A stretch of 64,000 bases of DNA, taken from positions 310,001 through 374,000 of the forward strand of contig NZ_RCWE01000004.1 of NCBI RefSeq assembly GCF_018448925.1, given 5' to 3'. Source of the DNA: Photorhabdus akhurstii (GTDB taxonomy: Bacteria; Pseudomonadota; Gammaproteobacteria; Enterobacterales; Enterobacteriaceae). Of this stretch, positions 40,005-50,680 are shown piece by piece (the first letter of the stretch is position 1; each line of letters starts with the position of its first letter). Under the pieces are notes generated by a model. The model was not told where the DNA came from. It saw only the letters and a program-made list of their open reading frames with translations, and did no database searches. The position numbers and the translations under genes are program-made.

Positions 40005-40997
40005 TTACTGTTCCTCCAGATTCAATGGAAAGTGGCAGGCAAAAGCATGGTTTTTAATCACCCGCAACCGTGGTGTTTCAATACACGTTTTTTGCGCATA
40101 AGGGCAACGCGGACCTAAACGGCAGCCGATGGGTAGGTGCTCAAGGGATGGAATAGCGCCGGGTAAGGTGTTTAACCTACTTTTATGAGGCAAAGAGCTG
40201 CCAAAATCAGGAATAGCGCGGCTTAACGCTTGTGTGTAGGGGTGATGTGGCGTTATCAGTAATTCATCGGGAACGGCGCTTTCGACCGTTTGACCACAAT
40301 ACAGAACATTAATGCGATCCACCAGTTTGCTCATGACTTGCAAGTCATGACTTATCAGTAAAATGGTGGTGTTATTGTTCTGATTCAATCGTGCTAACAG
40401 ACGGAAAATCTGAGCTTGGGTGGTCGGTTCCATCGCATTGGTTGGTTCATCTGCAATCAGCAGACGTGGCTGGTTAGCCAATGCGATAGCGATCATGACC
40501 TTCTGACATTCTCCTTCCGTTAATTCGCAAGGGAAGCTATTCATGATGTCTTTATGATCTTTAATTCCCACACGGTGGAGTAATTCAATAGCCCGGCGTT
40601 TTCGCCATTTGAAACGTTGCCACCAACGGCCTTTGTAAGTCCAGCCGGGGATGGCTTGAATGAGTTGCCGACCAATATTTTCAGAAGGATCAAGACAGGA
40701 TTGTGGTTCCTGAAAAATCATTGAGATATTGTGGCCGATCACTTTTCGGCGCTGCCGTGGAGTCAGACGGAGCAGGTCAATATCATCGAAGCGAAAACGG
40801 TCAGCCGTCACTTTAAGATTATCTTTAGTGACTCCACTTATTGCTTTGGCAATCAGACTTTTACCGGAGCCGGATTCACCAACCAGACCGCGTATTTCGC
40901 CTTCTACCAGTGAAATACTGACGCGATCAACCGCTTTAACTGGCCCTTTGGCAGTCATAAATTCAATAGTGAGATTGCGAATGTCGAGTAATGGCAT
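40005..40997 (-). CDS. sapD: SapD, peptide ABC transporter ATPase
   Basis: A 330-residue ABC ATPase of the oligopeptide (Opp/Dpp) type. Walker A is [10 protein letters not shown], the signature region [12 protein letters not shown] is divergent from the usual LSGGQ, as in other SapD proteins, and Walker B is [16 protein letters not shown]-terminal Opp-type cysteine segment ([15 protein letters not shown]) follows. SapD is also known to support Trk potassium uptake in E. coli. Overlaps sapC by 1 nt. Confidence 0.94.
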   Translation of the reverse strand: MPLLDIRNLTIEFMTAKGPVKAVDRVSISLVEGEIRGLVGESGSGKSLIAKAISGVTKDNLKVTADRFRFDDIDLLRLTPRQRRKVIGHNISMIFQEPQSCLDPSENIGRQLIQAIPGWTYKGRWWQRFKWRKRRAIELLHRVGIKDHKDIMNSFPCELTEGECQKVMIAIALANQPRLLIADEPTNAMEPTTQAQIFRLLARLNQNNNTTILLISHDLQVMSKLVDRINVLYCGQTVESAVPDELLITPHHPYTQALSRAIPDFGSSLPHKSRLNTLPGAIPSLEHLPIGCRLGPRCPYAQKTCIETPRLRVIKNHAFACHFPLNLEEQ

Positions 40998-41887
40998 TAT
41001 TCCACCCCGGAATTAATTGCACGGTGTAATCCATCACCTAATAAATTGACTAACAAGACACTGAACATGATTGCCGCGCCGGGCAACATAACAGTCCAGG
41101 GCGCAACATAGATTAGTTCCAGTGAATCGCCCAACATGGCTCCCCATTCGGGTGAGGGAAGTTGGGCGCCAAGATCAAGAAAACCAAGTGAAGCGATATC
41201 AAGTATGGCGATAGAAATGGCGCGTGTTAACTCGTTGACCAAGGCGGCGGTAATGTTTGGTAATACGGCATACCATAGAATATGGTAATTAGAGGCGCCA
41301 TCCAGACGAGCGGCAATAACATATTCTTTATCTAGCTCATCGTGAACGGCGCTGTAAACCGTGCGAACGATACGTGGTAATAGCGCCAACCAAATAGCGA
41401 TTATTGCATGTTGCAAACTGGCCCCCACAAAGGCGACGACAATAATTGCCAGCAATAGAGATGGGATAGAGAGTAATGTATCGAGAATATGATTGAGTAT
41501 CGCGGATTTCAGTCCTCGTGTCATACCTGCCAGACAGCCGATGATCAGACCACACAAAGCGGCGGCTAAAGTGACTAACAGCGCTGAACCGAAGGTGGAT
41601 GCGGTACCTATTAGTAATCGGCTAAGAATATCGCGCCCAAGATCGTCGGTACCTAGAAAAAATGCGATATTACCGTGATATGACCATGAAGGCGGCAGTA
41701 GTTGGTGACCAAGAAATTGTTGATCGAGCTGATAAGGGGCCAGATAGCCACCAAACAGACTGAGGGCAATCAGAATAAGCACCCCATAAAACCCCATCAT
41801 TGCCAACATGTCGGAATAGAAAAAGCGCCAGATGACCTTTATCGGTGACGGCATTTTCTTTTCACGATAAAAATTATCTAAGGGCAT
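40997..41887 (-). CDS. sapC: SapC, transporter permease
   Basis: A 296-residue permease of the Dpp/Opp C type with about six membrane segments. The binding-protein-dependent permease motif lies around [23 protein letters not shown]. Its start overlaps sapB by 14 nt. Confidence 0.93.
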   Translation of the reverse strand: MPLDNFYREKKMPSPIKVIWRFFYSDMLAMMGFYGVLILIALSLFGGYLAPYQLDQQFLGHQLLPPSWSYHGNIAFFLGTDDLGRDILSRLLIGTASTFGSALLVTLAAALCGLIIGCLAGMTRGLKSAILNHILDTLLSIPSLLLAIIVVAFVGASLQHAIIAIWLALLPRIVRTVYSAVHDELDKEYVIAARLDGASNYHILWYAVLPNITAALVNELTRAISIAILDIASLGFLDLGAQLPSPEWGAMLGDSLELIYVAPWTVMLPGAAIMFSVLLVNLLGDGLHRAINSGVE

Positions 41888-42839
41888 ACCATTCCTTATG
41901 CTTCAGAGGGTTAGTTATTGCGCCAATAATATCAGATAGAACATTGACAGAAATCACCAGTGTGCCAATCACCATAACACCGGCAGAAATGGCGGAATAA
42001 TCTTGCTGACGAATGGCGCTGACTAACCAGTGGCCAAGTCCCGGCCAGTTAAATACGAGTTCTGTCATCATTGCCAGTGTCAGCATGGTGGAAAATTGTA
42101 ATCCTAGTTTCGGAATGATAGGGGGCAACGCATTGTGTAACACATGACGACGGATAATTGTCAGCCTTGATAAACCGCGGGTTGCGGCGGCTTTGATATA
42201 GTTTTCACCAAAAACCTCTTCTGTACTGTTTCTCATCAACCGAATAACTTCGGTGGTCGGTGCAACTGCGAGGGTAATCACGGGTAGCAGCAAGTGTTGC
42301 ACGGCGCTAATGATCATCTCATTACGATGGGGTGATTTTGATAACCAGGCATCAATTAATGAGAAACCTGTCACCGGTTCAATCTGATATAGCAGATTAA
42401 AGCGCCCTGAGACCGGTAGCCAGCCGAGATAAAGAGAAAAAAATAGGGTGAGCAGTAATGCTAGCCAAAAAATCGGGATGGAAAATCCGACTAGAGCAAT
42501 GGAAGTGATAACCGTATCCGCTGGTTTGTTACGCCATACCCCCGCAATAATCCCGAGTGGGATGCCGACTAGCAAGGCGGCAGAGAAAGCCAGAATACAG
42601 AGTTCCATTGTGGCGGGGAACACTTCCCATAGTTGTTCGCTGATAAGTTCACCGTTGACGCTGGATACGCCAAAATCCCATAGTAATAAGCTGTGGAAAA
42701 AGAATATATAAGCATCAAACAGGGATGCTCCGCTGAGAGGGGCATTAGGGGTGAAGTAGCTGAGGCTAAAGCTTATCAGCGACAGGAAAAACAGGGTGAT
42801 AATCAGCAAAAGCAGACGACGGAGAGTATAAATAATCAT
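41874..42839 (-). CDS. sapB: SapB, transporter permease
   Basis: A 321-residue permease with six predicted spans and the permease motif [22 protein letters not shown]. Partner of SapC in the membrane channel. Overlaps sapA by 4 nt (ATGA). Confidence 0.93.
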   Translation of the reverse strand: MIIYTLRRLLLLIITLFFLSLISFSLSYFTPNAPLSGASLFDAYIFFFHSLLLWDFGVSSVNGELISEQLWEVFPATMELCILAFSAALLVGIPLGIIAGVWRNKPADTVITSIALVGFSIPIFWLALLLTLFFSLYLGWLPVSGRFNLLYQIEPVTGFSLIDAWLSKSPHRNEMIISAVQHLLLPVITLAVAPTTEVIRLMRNSTEEVFGENYIKAAATRGLSRLTIIRRHVLHNALPPIIPKLGLQFSTMLTLAMMTELVFNWPGLGHWLVSAIRQQDYSAISAGVMVIGTLVISVNVLSDIIGAITNPLKHKEWYALR

Positions 42840-44509
42840 TTGCCATCCTTCTGAGTCATTTGATCAGTCTCTTTTTCCCGATAAACACCGGCGAAAGAGG
42901 TATTACCAAATGGACTGAGTACTAGCCCTTTAATATCGTAACGGTAAGCCTGTAAATGCAGAGAATAGGCTAATGGTAATACAGGCAATTGCTGTTCAAG
43001 GATTTGTTGAGCCGCATGGTAATACTTAATTCGGGATAATAATTGCTGGTTAATCAAAGCCTCCCGCAAAGTTTTATCAAATTCTGGATCACACCAATGG
43101 CTGAAATTGGTCTGTGAAGCAATAGCGGCACAACTTAACAGTGGCCGGAAAAAACTGTCTGGGTCATTACTATCAGTCGACCAGCCTGATAGGGTCATAT
43201 CGTGAGATTTATCCATCAGCTTGGTTTCCTGAAAGCGGCCCTCAACAGGTTTAATACTCATGGTAATGCCAACTTGTGCTAAATCGGCCTGAATCAGCTC
43301 TGCCATTTTGAGTGGACTTGGATTATATGATTGAGAGGCGGAAGGTACCCATAAGCTCAATTGCAAACCGTTTAATCCAAGACCATTAAGTATTTTGCGG
43401 GATTTTTCTGGGTTGTATTCCGTAATTTCAGTTTGATTATCATAAGCCCATGACGCTCGAGGTAAAATTGATGAGGCTGTTTCCGCCGTACCATAATAGA
43501 TGGATTGCATCAGCCGTTGGTTATTAATAGCGTAGGCAATGGCTTGGCGAACCTGTAGTTTATCAAGTGGCGGCTTGCTGGTATTGAAAGCCAGATAAGC
43601 GATATTCATTCCTGGGCGTAAAGTCAGACGCAAGCGGGGATCATCTCGTAAAACTGTCAGTTGGCTGGCAGCGGGATACGCTAATACATCACATTCACCG
43701 GTTAAAAGCTTAGACATTCTGCCGGTGCCGCCAGCGCCGACATCAATAACTATTTGCCGCATTTGTGGTTTGCCTTTCCGGTATTTATCATGGCGAACCA
43801 GACGGATAAATTGTCTGGTCCGATGATCTTTCAACATAAACGGGCCGGTGCCGACAGGTTTCCAATCAATTTGTTCATGGCGGTTCATTTGATGCAATTG
43901 TCGCCCATATTCTTGTGAAAGTATCGGGGCATAGTGGGTTGCCAAATGCCAAAGAAAAGAGGCGTCTGGTTCGTTCAAGCGAAATTCCACCGTATATTCA
44001 TTAATCTTACGGATACTTTGAATAGAGTCGGCCAGTTGGAGACTGTCAAAATAGGGGTAATGCCCGCCGTTGACGTTATGATAATAGTGCTGCTTATCAA
44101 ACAGACGCTTAAAGCTAAAGATGACATCATCAGCATTCATTGTCCGGGTCGGAGTAAACCAGTCTGTTGATTGAAATGAGACATTACGGCGCAAATAAAA
44201 ACGGTAAGTAGCGCCGTTATCCAGTATCTCCCAATGGGAAGCTAATTCAGGGAGCAAACGGTAAGTATAGGGATCAACATCTAATAGACGTTCGTAAAGT
44301 TGGGCGGCCAGTGTATCGACAGTTAAGCCACTACTAGCCAGTTGGGGATTAAAGGTATTTAGATTGCCATTAACGCAATAAATAAACCCGTGTTGCTGAA
44401 TGTCAGCCGGAACGTGGGGCTGTTTTTCAGGCACAGCCATTGTTTCTGCAATAGCTGGGGCTGAAAGGGATAATATGATCCAATAAATCAAACTGCGCAT
44501 ATAAGGCAT
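42836..44509 (-). CDS. sapA: SapA, periplasmic peptide-binding protein
   Basis: A 557-residue family-5 solute-binding protein with an N-terminal signal peptide ([20 protein letters not shown]). It contains the family motif around [28 protein letters not shown]. It captures cationic peptides for the SapBCDF channel. First gene of the five-gene sap operon; its promoter is next to ryhB. Confidence 0.93.
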   Translation of the reverse strand: MPYMRSLIYWIILSLSAPAIAETMAVPEKQPHVPADIQQHGFIYCVNGNLNTFNPQLASSGLTVDTLAAQLYERLLDVDPYTYRLLPELASHWEILDNGATYRFYLRRNVSFQSTDWFTPTRTMNADDVIFSFKRLFDKQHYYHNVNGGHYPYFDSLQLADSIQSIRKINEYTVEFRLNEPDASFLWHLATHYAPILSQEYGRQLHQMNRHEQIDWKPVGTGPFMLKDHRTRQFIRLVRHDKYRKGKPQMRQIVIDVGAGGTGRMSKLLTGECDVLAYPAASQLTVLRDDPRLRLTLRPGMNIAYLAFNTSKPPLDKLQVRQAIAYAINNQRLMQSIYYGTAETASSILPRASWAYDNQTEITEYNPEKSRKILNGLGLNGLQLSLWVPSASQSYNPSPLKMAELIQADLAQVGITMSIKPVEGRFQETKLMDKSHDMTLSGWSTDSNDPDSFFRPLLSCAAIASQTNFSHWCDPEFDKTLREALINQQLLSRIKYYHAAQQILEQQLPVLPLAYSLHLQAYRYDIKGLVLSPFGNTSFAGVYREKETDQMTQKDGK

Positions 44510-44578
44510 CTGTTATTAATTAGAATTGACACATTGTATCTCAAGTAGCGCTTGAGCCCAAAAAAACGCGGTGGTGAT

Positions 44579-44638
44579 GATAATGAGAAAAATTCTCAAT
44601 AAAGTGCTTTACAAATCGTATTGAGAACCATTATCATC
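44579..44638 (+). promoter_or_regulatory. Fur boxes and promoter of ryhB
   Basis: GATAATGAGAAAAATTCTC (44579-44597) matches the Fur 19-mer at 15 of 19. A second Fur-like site, GAGAACCATTATCATC (44623-44638), overlaps the promoter. The promoter is TTTACA (44608-44613) and TTATCA (44631-44636), 17 bp apart. Confidence 0.7.
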
Positions 44639-44642
44639 TATA

Positions 44643-44750
44643 CCGCACTTCCGGGGAACAGTTACAGTTTCTATGTCCCAGGAAAGGCACGACATTGCTC
44701 ACATTGCTTCCAGTGTTTTTTTAGCCAGCTCGGGTGCTGGCTTTTTTTTA
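44643..44750 (+). ncRNA. ryhB: RyhB iron-responsive small RNA
   Basis: The block GCACGACATTGCTCACATTG and the following CTTCCAGT match the core of E. coli RyhB, the segment that pairs with sodB, sdh and other iron-protein mRNAs. It ends in the RyhB terminator AGCCAGC-TCGGG-TGCTGGCT plus eight T. The 5' part differs from E. coli, so the start (44643 +/- 3) is inferred from the promoter. RyhB turns down iron-using proteins under iron starvation. Its site between sapA and pspF differs from E. coli (yhhX-yhhY). Confidence 0.9.
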
Positions 44751-44763
44751 TCTGTCATTCGGA

Positions 44764-45798
44764 TCACTTATCGCCGACGTTGATATCATGTTTCTTCATT
44801 AAGCCTCGTAATTGATAATAGGTCAGCCGTAGTTTCTCTGCCGCTTTTCTTTGGCTAAACTTGCTCTCTTTTAGTGATAACTCTATTAATTGTCGTTCGC
44901 TGTCATGTTGCCACTGTTTCAAATCAACAGGCAGTGACGGCAGAGGTTGCGAAGATAAATCATTACTGTCATCAATATTACTATCATCAACATTGGCTAT
45001 AAAATGCGGTGTGGAGGCGAATGGGTTAATAATAATATTATCAAGTTGATCAGCATTCTCGCCGTGACGATAAACGGATCGTTCCACAACATTTTTCAGT
45101 TCACGGATATTACCGGGCCAAGTGTAATTCTGTAACTGTTGTTTTGCTTGGTCAGTGAAACCGGGAAATAGCGGCAAATCAAGTTCCCGGCACATCTGAA
45201 TAGCAAAGTGTTGCGCTAGCAACATGATATCCTGTTGTCGCTGGCGCAATGGAGGAATTTTGACCACATCGAAAGCCAGTCTATCGAGCAAATCAGCGCG
45301 GAATTGCCCCTTAGCGGCCATTGCGGGCAGATCATCATTGGTTGCGCATATTAATCGAACATCGACCTGCAATGGTTGTCTGCCGCCAACGCGTTCAAGA
45401 TGCCCATATTCAATGACGCGCAACAGCTTTTCCTGAACTTGCATTGGCGCGGTTGCCAACTCATCAAGAAATAGCGTTCCCCCATCGGCACGTTCAAATC
45501 TGCCTTGGTGCTTTTTTTGTGCGCCGGTAAATGCGCCAGCCTCATGACCAAATAACTCTGAATCCAATAGATTTTCATTCAACGCCGCGCAGTTTAGGGA
45601 GATAAATGGCCCTTGCCAGCGGGGGGATAAATAATGCAAACGGCGGGCAATCAGCTCCTTGCCGGTTCCGCGTTCCCCAATAACAATAACGGGTTTGCTT
45701 AATTTTGCGAGTGTGGATACTTGTTCCAAGATTTCGACAAAGCTGTTTGCTTCACCTAATAGATTTTCTGTGGCGTCATTCATGGTTATTTTCACCAA
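44764..45798 (-). CDS. pspF: PspF, phage-shock sigma-54 activator
   Basis: A 344-residue sigma-54 enhancer-binding protein lacking a receiver domain. Walker A GERGTGKELIARR, sigma-54 loop GAFTGAQ, and a C-terminal Fis-type HTH (RKAAEKLRLTYYQLRGLMKK). It activates the divergent pspABC operon and is held inactive by PspA. E. coli PspF is about 325 residues. Confidence 0.94.
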   Translation of the reverse strand: MVKITMNDATENLLGEANSFVEILEQVSTLAKLSKPVIVIGERGTGKELIARRLHYLSPRWQGPFISLNCAALNENLLDSELFGHEAGAFTGAQKKHQGRFERADGGTLFLDELATAPMQVQEKLLRVIEYGHLERVGGRQPLQVDVRLICATNDDLPAMAAKGQFRADLLDRLAFDVVKIPPLRQRQQDIMLLAQHFAIQMCRELDLPLFPGFTDQAKQQLQNYTWPGNIRELKNVVERSVYRHGENADQLDNIIINPFASTPHFIANVDDSNIDDSNDLSSQPLPSLPVDLKQWQHDSERQLIELSLKESKFSQRKAAEKLRLTYYQLRGLMKKHDINVGDK

Positions 45799-45891
45799 TA
45801 ATTGGTTATTTAGACCACTTTATTTTGTTGTGATAAAAAGTCAAATAAAAAATTCTCTTTGTATTTCATGAGAATAGAACAAATAAAAAGT

Positions 45892-45907
45892 TGGCACGAT
45901 TCTTGAT
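45892..45907 (+). promoter_or_regulatory. Sigma-54 promoter of pspA
   Basis: TGGCAC, a 5-bp gap, then TTGAT: the -24/-12 elements of a sigma-54 promoter, 63 bp before the pspA ATG. PspF enhancer sites are expected in the AT-rich DNA between here and pspF. Confidence 0.82.
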
Positions 45908-45969
45908 AATAAATTATAGGAGTGACATGAATAGTATTAACTAACCTTAACCAAAGAGGATAATTTATT

Positions 45970-46644
45970 ATGGGTATTTTCTCTCGTTTTGCCGATATCG
46001 TGAATGCCAATATCTCTTCATTATTGGATAAAGCGGAAGATCCGCAGAAAATGATTCGTCTGATGATTCAAGAAATGGAAGACACTTTAGTTGAAATTCG
46101 CTCAACTTCCGCCCGCGCTCTGGCAGAGAAAAAGCAGTTGTCTCGCCGTATTGCCGCAGGTGAACAGCAAATGCACGATTGGCAGGAAAAAGCGGAACTG
46201 GCGTTGAATAAAGAGAGAGAAGATTTGGCGCGAGCAGCGCTGATCGAAAAACAGAAAGCGGCTGCTTTAGTGGATACATTGAAGCATGAACTCACCATAC
46301 TGGAAGAGACGCTTGAGCGGATGAAAGGGGAGGTTGTGGAGCTTGAAAATAAACTGAGTGAAACCCGAGCAAGACAGCAAGCGTTGGCTTTGCGTCATCA
46401 GGCGGCGGCCTCTTCCCGACAAGTTCGTCATCATTTAGACAGCGGTAAAATTGATCAGGCAATGGCTCGCTTCGAGCAATTTGAGCGGCGTATCGATCAT
46501 ATGGAAGCGGAAACAGAAGCCGTGGGCATGGGAAAACAGAAATCTCTGGATCAACAGTTTGCTGAATTAAAAGCAGACGATGAAATCAGTGCGCAGTTAG
46601 CGGCAATGAAGGCTAAAATAAATGCTAATAAAGAACAACATTAA
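45970..46644 (+). CDS. pspA: PspA, phage-shock / membrane-repair protein
   Basis: A 224-residue ESCRT-III-like coiled-coil protein matching E. coli PspA (222 aa), starting [20 protein letters not shown]. The N-terminal amphipathic helix binds damaged membrane; the long coiled coil (about 30-190) forms assemblies and binds PspF. Confidence 0.95.
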   Translation: MGIFSRFADIVNANISSLLDKAEDPQKMIRLMIQEMEDTLVEIRSTSARALAEKKQLSRRIAAGEQQMHDWQEKAELALNKEREDLARAALIEKQKAAALVDTLKHELTILEETLERMKGEVVELENKLSETRARQQALALRHQAAASSRQVRHHLDSGKIDQAMARFEQFERRIDHMEAETEAVGMGKQKSLDQQFAELKADDEISAQLAAMKAKINANKEQH

Positions 46645-46681
46645 GTGTTGGCGCACTCAACTAACCGTTTAAGGAAAAGTG

Positions 46682-46900
46682 ATGGGCTCGATATTTCTCG
46701 GCATTCCACTGACTATCTTTGTACTTTTTGTATTACCCATCTGGTTGTGGTTGCATTATAACAGCCGGAATTCCAATCACAGCCAGTTGGATCAGAATGA
46801 AATTCAGCGTCTGGCAGAGCGTGTACAACATATGCAGACACGAATCAAAACATTGGAAGATATTCTGGATGCAGAACATCCTGATTGGAGGCAATCATAA
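46682..46900 (+). CDS. pspB: PspB, phage-shock membrane protein
   Basis: A 72-residue protein. The membrane helix IPLTIFVLFVLPIWLWLHY is near-identical to E. coli, followed by a leucine-zipper-like cytoplasmic helix (LAERVQHMQTRIKTLEDIL). The ATG at 46682 with SD AAGGAAAA is preferred over the GTG at 46679. Works with PspC to signal membrane stress. Its stop overlaps the pspC start (TAATG). Confidence 0.93.
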   Translation: MGSIFLGIPLTIFVLFVLPIWLWLHYNSRNSNHSQLDQNEIQRLAERVQHMQTRIKTLEDILDAEHPDWRQS

Positions 46901-47253
46901 TGTCGAATAGTAACCGTAGGAAACTGTATCGAATGCCCGAAAAGGGCAAAATTAAAGGTGTTTGTGCCGGGCTGGCCGATTATTTTGATGTACCAGTGCG
47001 CTTGATTCGTGTCATCGCGGTATTGTCACTCTTTTTTGGTCTGTTTGGTTTTGTGGTTGTCGCTTATATTGTACTGGTTTTCGTCCTTGACCCGGCACCG
47101 CCGGGTTATACCCAAGAAGCTCATTTTTCAGCGCAAAACTTGCTGAATGAAATCGATTATCAATTGAAATCGGGAGAGATTCGTCTGCGCCAAATGGAAC
47201 GTTATGTTACCTCAGAAACGTTCAGTGTTCGCAGTCGTTTCAGGCAGCTTTGA
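46900..47253 (+). CDS. pspC: PspC, phage-shock membrane sensor
   Basis: A 117-residue protein (E. coli 119 aa) from the ATG at 46900 with SD GGAGG. The PspC-domain segment KIKGVCAGLADYFDVPVRLIRV is followed by a hydrophobic segment (VVVAYIVLVFVLDP) and a cytoplasmic/periplasmic tail. It binds PspA to release PspF under membrane stress. No pspD homologue was recognised after it. Confidence 0.93.
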   Translation: MSNSNRRKLYRMPEKGKIKGVCAGLADYFDVPVRLIRVIAVLSLFFGLFGFVVVAYIVLVFVLDPAPPGYTQEAHFSAQNLLNEIDYQLKSGEIRLRQMERYVTSETFSVRSRFRQL

Positions 47254-47356
47254 TATTGACCTTCGTCCACAAAAAGTGAAGAGTGCGCTTTTTCATCTAT
47301 TCATCGTTGCTGCCGTTTGGTTTTTTGTTCTCGGTTTGATGAGTGGAATCTCTTGA
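47225..47356 (+). CDS. Possible 43-residue membrane peptide overlapping pspC
   Basis: In the +1 frame relative to pspC, a GTG at 47225 opens an ORF ending at a TGA at 47354. It encodes a short charged part (FDIDLRPQKVKSALF) and a single hydrophobic span (LFIVAAVWFFVLGLM). It occupies the usual place of pspD but does not resemble E. coli PspD. There is no good SD. It may be a real small membrane protein, a frame-shifted extension of pspC, or chance. Confidence 0.25.
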   Translation: MFAVVSGSFDIDLRPQKVKSALFHLFIVAAVWFFVLGLMSGIS

Positions 47357-47380
47357 GAGGAAAAGGCAATGGAGTATCTT

Positions 47381-47427
47381 TGCATGTTAATTATTATTTA
47401 TGTACATTGATAATAATTAACCATGCA
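47381..47427. promoter_or_regulatory. Palindromic operator of the toxin-antitoxin pair
   Basis: TGCATGTTAATTATTA (47381-47396) is mirrored by TAATAATTAACCATGCA (47411-47427) across a 14-bp centre, just before the antitoxin SD. Autorepression by the antitoxin or the complex at such a site is usual for type II modules. Confidence 0.6.
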
Positions 47428-47440
47428 TATGGAGATAACC

Positions 47441-47908
47441 ATGTACACGCTTACCTTGGAGCAGTTACGAGCTACTACAAATTCTGGCGGTGTCGCCAGT
47501 GTTACTCTCAAGGCAGAAGGCGGCTCTTTCATTGTTCAAATAGACACCCTAAAAGGGGGGGAGGCGGTGCTTACTAAAGCGCGTAGCAAGGAACCGCGCC
47601 GTTTTGGCAACCCTGTGCAAGCTTTCACACTACTGAAAGGTCTTGGGCTAGTTGTGGGGGCATTTAATGTTGAGCAATGGGAGCCGGATCAGAAGGTTAC
47701 CCACAGAACCCGACCTGACCGCGCCGAGGCGTTGAAGCGAGCTCACGAAGCGGTAGAACACGATAAATGGTTCCGGGAACAAGTGAAACAGGGTCTCAAT
47801 GAAGCAGATGATCCTAACACTGTTTGGGTTTCTCATGAATCGGCCAAACAAGAGATGCAGCGTCAACGAGAAGTCCTGCAAGCACGAATTGCAGGAAAAG
47901 TTAAATGA
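47441..47908 (+). CDS. Type II antitoxin (PaaA/ParD-like C-terminus)
   Basis: A 155-residue protein from the ATG at 47441 with SD GGAGA; an ATG at 47423 is less well placed. The C-terminal stretch HDKWFREQVKQGLNEADDPN and the VSHESAKQEM helix resemble the toxin-wrapping tails of PaaA2/ParD-type antitoxins. The N-terminal ~70 residues (SVTLKAEGGSFIVQIDTLKG) form a separate domain of unknown fold, possibly for DNA binding, which makes it longer than a typical antitoxin. It overlaps the toxin start (ATGA). Confidence 0.72.
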   Translation: MYTLTLEQLRATTNSGGVASVTLKAEGGSFIVQIDTLKGGEAVLTKARSKEPRRFGNPVQAFTLLKGLGLVVGAFNVEQWEPDQKVTHRTRPDRAEALKRAHEAVEHDKWFREQVKQGLNEADDPNTVWVSHESAKQEMQRQREVLQARIAGKVK

Positions 47909-48195
47909 TGGAGTTGGTATGGACACCTCGTGCTAACCGTGTCCGAGAAGCTGCAATCGATTTTATTGCACAAGATGATCCTATTGCAGCATTAGGCCAG
48001 CTAGACGAAATCGAATATCAGACTGACTTGCTGCCCTACCAGCCTGAAATGGGCCGACCGGGGCGCGTCAAAGGGACTCGCGAATTAGTTATCAACGGAA
48101 CTCCTTTTATTGTTGTGTATCGAGTTAAACCACGTTTAAAGCGTATTGAAGTTATCCATTTTCTGCATGGGGCACAGCAGTGGCCTAAGGTTTGA
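47905..48195 (+). CDS. ParE/RelE-family toxin
   Basis: A 96-residue protein with the ParE/RelE superfamily pattern: WTPRANRVREAAIDFIAQDD, the conserved GRPGRVKGTRELVI and the C-terminal IEVIHFLHGAQQWP. The GTRELVINGTPFIVVYRV block is typical of ParE-like gyrase-inhibiting toxins. Translation is coupled to the antitoxin. The pair is inserted between pspC and ycjX, which are neighbours in E. coli (apart from pspD/E). Confidence 0.82.
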   Translation: MMELVWTPRANRVREAAIDFIAQDDPIAALGQLDEIEYQTDLLPYQPEMGRPGRVKGTRELVINGTPFIVVYRVKPRLKRIEVIHFLHGAQQWPKV

Positions 48196-48221
48196 AGTGA
48201 TAGATCTTACACAGGAGAGAT

Positions 48222-49619
48222 ATGAAACGGCTGCAAAATGAATTAACTGCGTTGGTTAATCGTGGGATGGATCGCCATTTACGGTTAGCGGTGACAGGAT
48301 TAAGTCGTAGTGGGAAAACAGCATTTATCACATCTCTGGTTAATCAGCTACTTAACCTCCATAGCGGCGCCCGGTTGCCGCTATTTTCTGCTGTACGTGA
48401 TGGTCGCTTGTTGGGTGTAAAACGGGTTCCTCAACGCGATTTAGGCGTTCCTCGTTTTACTTATGATGAAGGATTGACCGCGCTTTACAGCACACCACCT
48501 TCATGGCCGACCCCGACAAGGGGTGTCAGTGAAATCCGTCTGGCGCTTCGTTACCGTTCTGAGGATTCTCTGCTGCGTCATTTTAAAGAAACAGCCACGT
48601 TATATCTGGAAATTGTGGATTATCCCGGTGAATGGCTGTTAGATCTACCGATGTTGGCACAAAGTTATTTAACATGGTCCCACCAGATGAATAGCTTATT
48701 GCAGGGACAAAGAGCTGAATGGGCAAAGCCTTGGCTGGAGCTTTGCAAACAGTGCGATCCACTGGCGCCAGCAGATGAGAATCTATTGGCTGCTATTGCT
48801 CAGACCTATACGGAATATTTGATTAAATGCAAAGAGCAAGGGTTGCATTTTATTCAGCCGGGGAGATTCGTTCTGCCCGGTGATATGATGGGCGCTCCAG
48901 CTTTACAATTTTTCCCGTGGCCGGATATCAACTCTATCACTGAGTCACAATTTGCTCAGGCAGATCAACACACCAATATCGGTATGTTGCGTCAGCGCTT
49001 TGAATATTACTGCCAGTCGGTTGTGAAAGGGTTTTATAAAGCACATTTTCTACGTTTTGATCGGCAGATTGTGTTGATAGATTGTTTACAGCCATTGAAC
49101 AGTGGACCACAAGCATTTAATGATATGCGTTTGGCGCTGACACAATTAATGCAGAGTTTTCATTATGGTAAACGCACTCTCTTCCGCCGCCTGTTTTCCC
49201 CTTGTATAGATAAATTAATGTTTGCTGCCAGTAAGGCGGATCATGTTACCGCAGATCAACATGCTAATTTGGTATCTTTACTGCAACAATTGGTTCAGGA
49301 AGCCAGACAAAATGCGGCTTTTGAAGGTATCAGCATGGATTGTGTCGGCCTGGCATCGGTACGGGCGACAGAAAGCGGCATGATTGAACATCATGGTGAA
49401 AAGATTCCGGCGTTGAAAGGATATCGACTTACAGATGGTAAATCACTGACATTTTTTCCCGGTGAAGTGCCGCGGCGTTTACCTGACGATAATTTCTGGC
49501 AAAAACAGGGTTTCTCTTTCGAGGAGTTTGGCCCTTGTCCGGTAGATACTGATAGACCATTGCCTCATATTCGGTTAGATACCGTGCTGGAGTTTTTAGT
49601 GGGAGATAAAGTGAAATGA
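48222..49619 (+). CDS. ycjX: YcjX, DUF463 P-loop protein
   Basis: A 465-residue protein, the same length as E. coli YcjX. P-loop [13 protein letters not shown] near residue 26 and a later ASKADHV. It is a predicted NTPase of the Psp regulon with unknown mechanism. Overlaps ycjF by 4 nt (ATGA). Confidence 0.92.
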   Translation: MKRLQNELTALVNRGMDRHLRLAVTGLSRSGKTAFITSLVNQLLNLHSGARLPLFSAVRDGRLLGVKRVPQRDLGVPRFTYDEGLTALYSTPPSWPTPTRGVSEIRLALRYRSEDSLLRHFKETATLYLEIVDYPGEWLLDLPMLAQSYLTWSHQMNSLLQGQRAEWAKPWLELCKQCDPLAPADENLLAAIAQTYTEYLIKCKEQGLHFIQPGRFVLPGDMMGAPALQFFPWPDINSITESQFAQADQHTNIGMLRQRFEYYCQSVVKGFYKAHFLRFDRQIVLIDCLQPLNSGPQAFNDMRLALTQLMQSFHYGKRTLFRRLFSPCIDKLMFAASKADHVTADQHANLVSLLQQLVQEARQNAAFEGISMDCVGLASVRATESGMIEHHGEKIPALKGYRLTDGKSLTFFPGEVPRRLPDDNFWQKQGFSFEEFGPCPVDTDRPLPHIRLDTVLEFLVGDKVK

Positions 49620-50680
49620 CGGAACCCTTGAAGCCAAGAATTGACTTTGAAGAACCCTTATCAGGGCCACAAGAGCCGGTTTTAAAACCCGCTCAGATTT
49701 TCGATGAAAAAGATATGGTCAATTTCTATTCTGTATCGCCAGAGCTTGAGACGGAAGAGCGTGAAGGTCAGGTAGAAGGGATAGTTAATGCAGCGCTGAA
49801 ACCTAAGCGTAGTTGCTGGCGTAAAATGGTATATGGCGCTCTGACTTTACTGGGCGTGAGTGTTGTTGCTCAGTTTGTGCAGTGGATTTATCAATCATGG
49901 CAGCAACAGGACTGGAGCGCATTAGGTGTCGCGGCGGCAGGAGGCATGATTGTCTTTGCCGGCATAGGTTCTCTTGCCAGTGAGTGGCGTCGTCTTTATC
50001 GGTTAAGAATGCGGTCTGAAGAACGCGATACGGCTAAGGCGTTATTACAGCATCATGGTGTGGGTAAAGGTCGAGAATTTTGTGAGAGATTGGCAAGTCA
50101 AGCGGGTATCGAACAGCATAACCCTGCGTTACAGCGCTGGCGGGCCGCTTTACATGATACACACAACGATCGTGAAGTGGTGTTGTTGTACAGTAAATGG
50201 GTTCAACCTGTTTTGGATGCTCAAGCCAGAACGGAAATCAGCCGCTATGCTGCGGAATCGGCATTAATGATAGCTGTTAGCCCGTTGGCGGTTGTCGATA
50301 TGGCATTTATTGCCTGGCGTAATATCCGGCTAATTAATCGAATTGCAGCTTTATATGGTATTGAACTGGGATATTTCAGTCGTATTCGGCTTTTCCGCCT
50401 TGTTCTGCTGAATATTATTTTTTCTGGTGTCTCAGAAATGGTGCGGGAAGTGGGTATGGATTGGTTATCGCAGGATATCACCGCGCGTCTTTCTGCCAGA
50501 GCCGCCCAAGGGATCGGTGTAGGTTTACTGACCGCCCGGTTGGGTATTAAAGCGATGGAATTATGCAGACCATTACCTTGGATAGAAGGTGATAAACCTA
50601 AATTAGGAGATTTCCGTCGTCAGCTAATCACTCAACTTAAGAATATCCTGCCAAATAAATCTAAGAATATAGTTGATTAA
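49616..50680 (+). CDS. ycjF: YcjF, DUF697 inner-membrane protein
   Basis: A 354-residue protein (E. coli 353 aa) with two adjacent membrane segments near residues 70-125 ([20 protein letters not shown] and [20 protein letters not shown]) and a C-terminal DUF697 domain. Co-expressed with ycjX. Confidence 0.92.
   Translation: MTEPLKPRIDFEEPLSGPQEPVLKPAQIFDEKDMVNFYSVSPELETEEREGQVEGIVNAALKPKRSCWRKMVYGALTLLGVSVVAQFVQWIYQSWQQQDWSALGVAAAGGMIVFAGIGSLASEWRRLYRLRMRSEERDTAKALLQHHGVGKGREFCERLASQAGIEQHNPALQRWRAALHDTHNDREVVLLYSKWVQPVLDAQARTEISRYAAESALMIAVSPLAVVDMAFIAWRNIRLINRIAALYGIELGYFSRIRLFRLVLLNIIFSGVSEMVREVGMDWLSQDITARLSARAAQGIGVGLLTARLGIKAMELCRPLPWIEGDKPKLGDFRRQLITQLKNILPNKSKNIVD

Noticed and set aside
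47441-48195. Contact-dependent inhibition or Rhs module
   Set aside because: Gene sizes, ATGA overlap and ParE/RelE pattern fit a type II toxin-antitoxin pair; no large toxin carrier is present.
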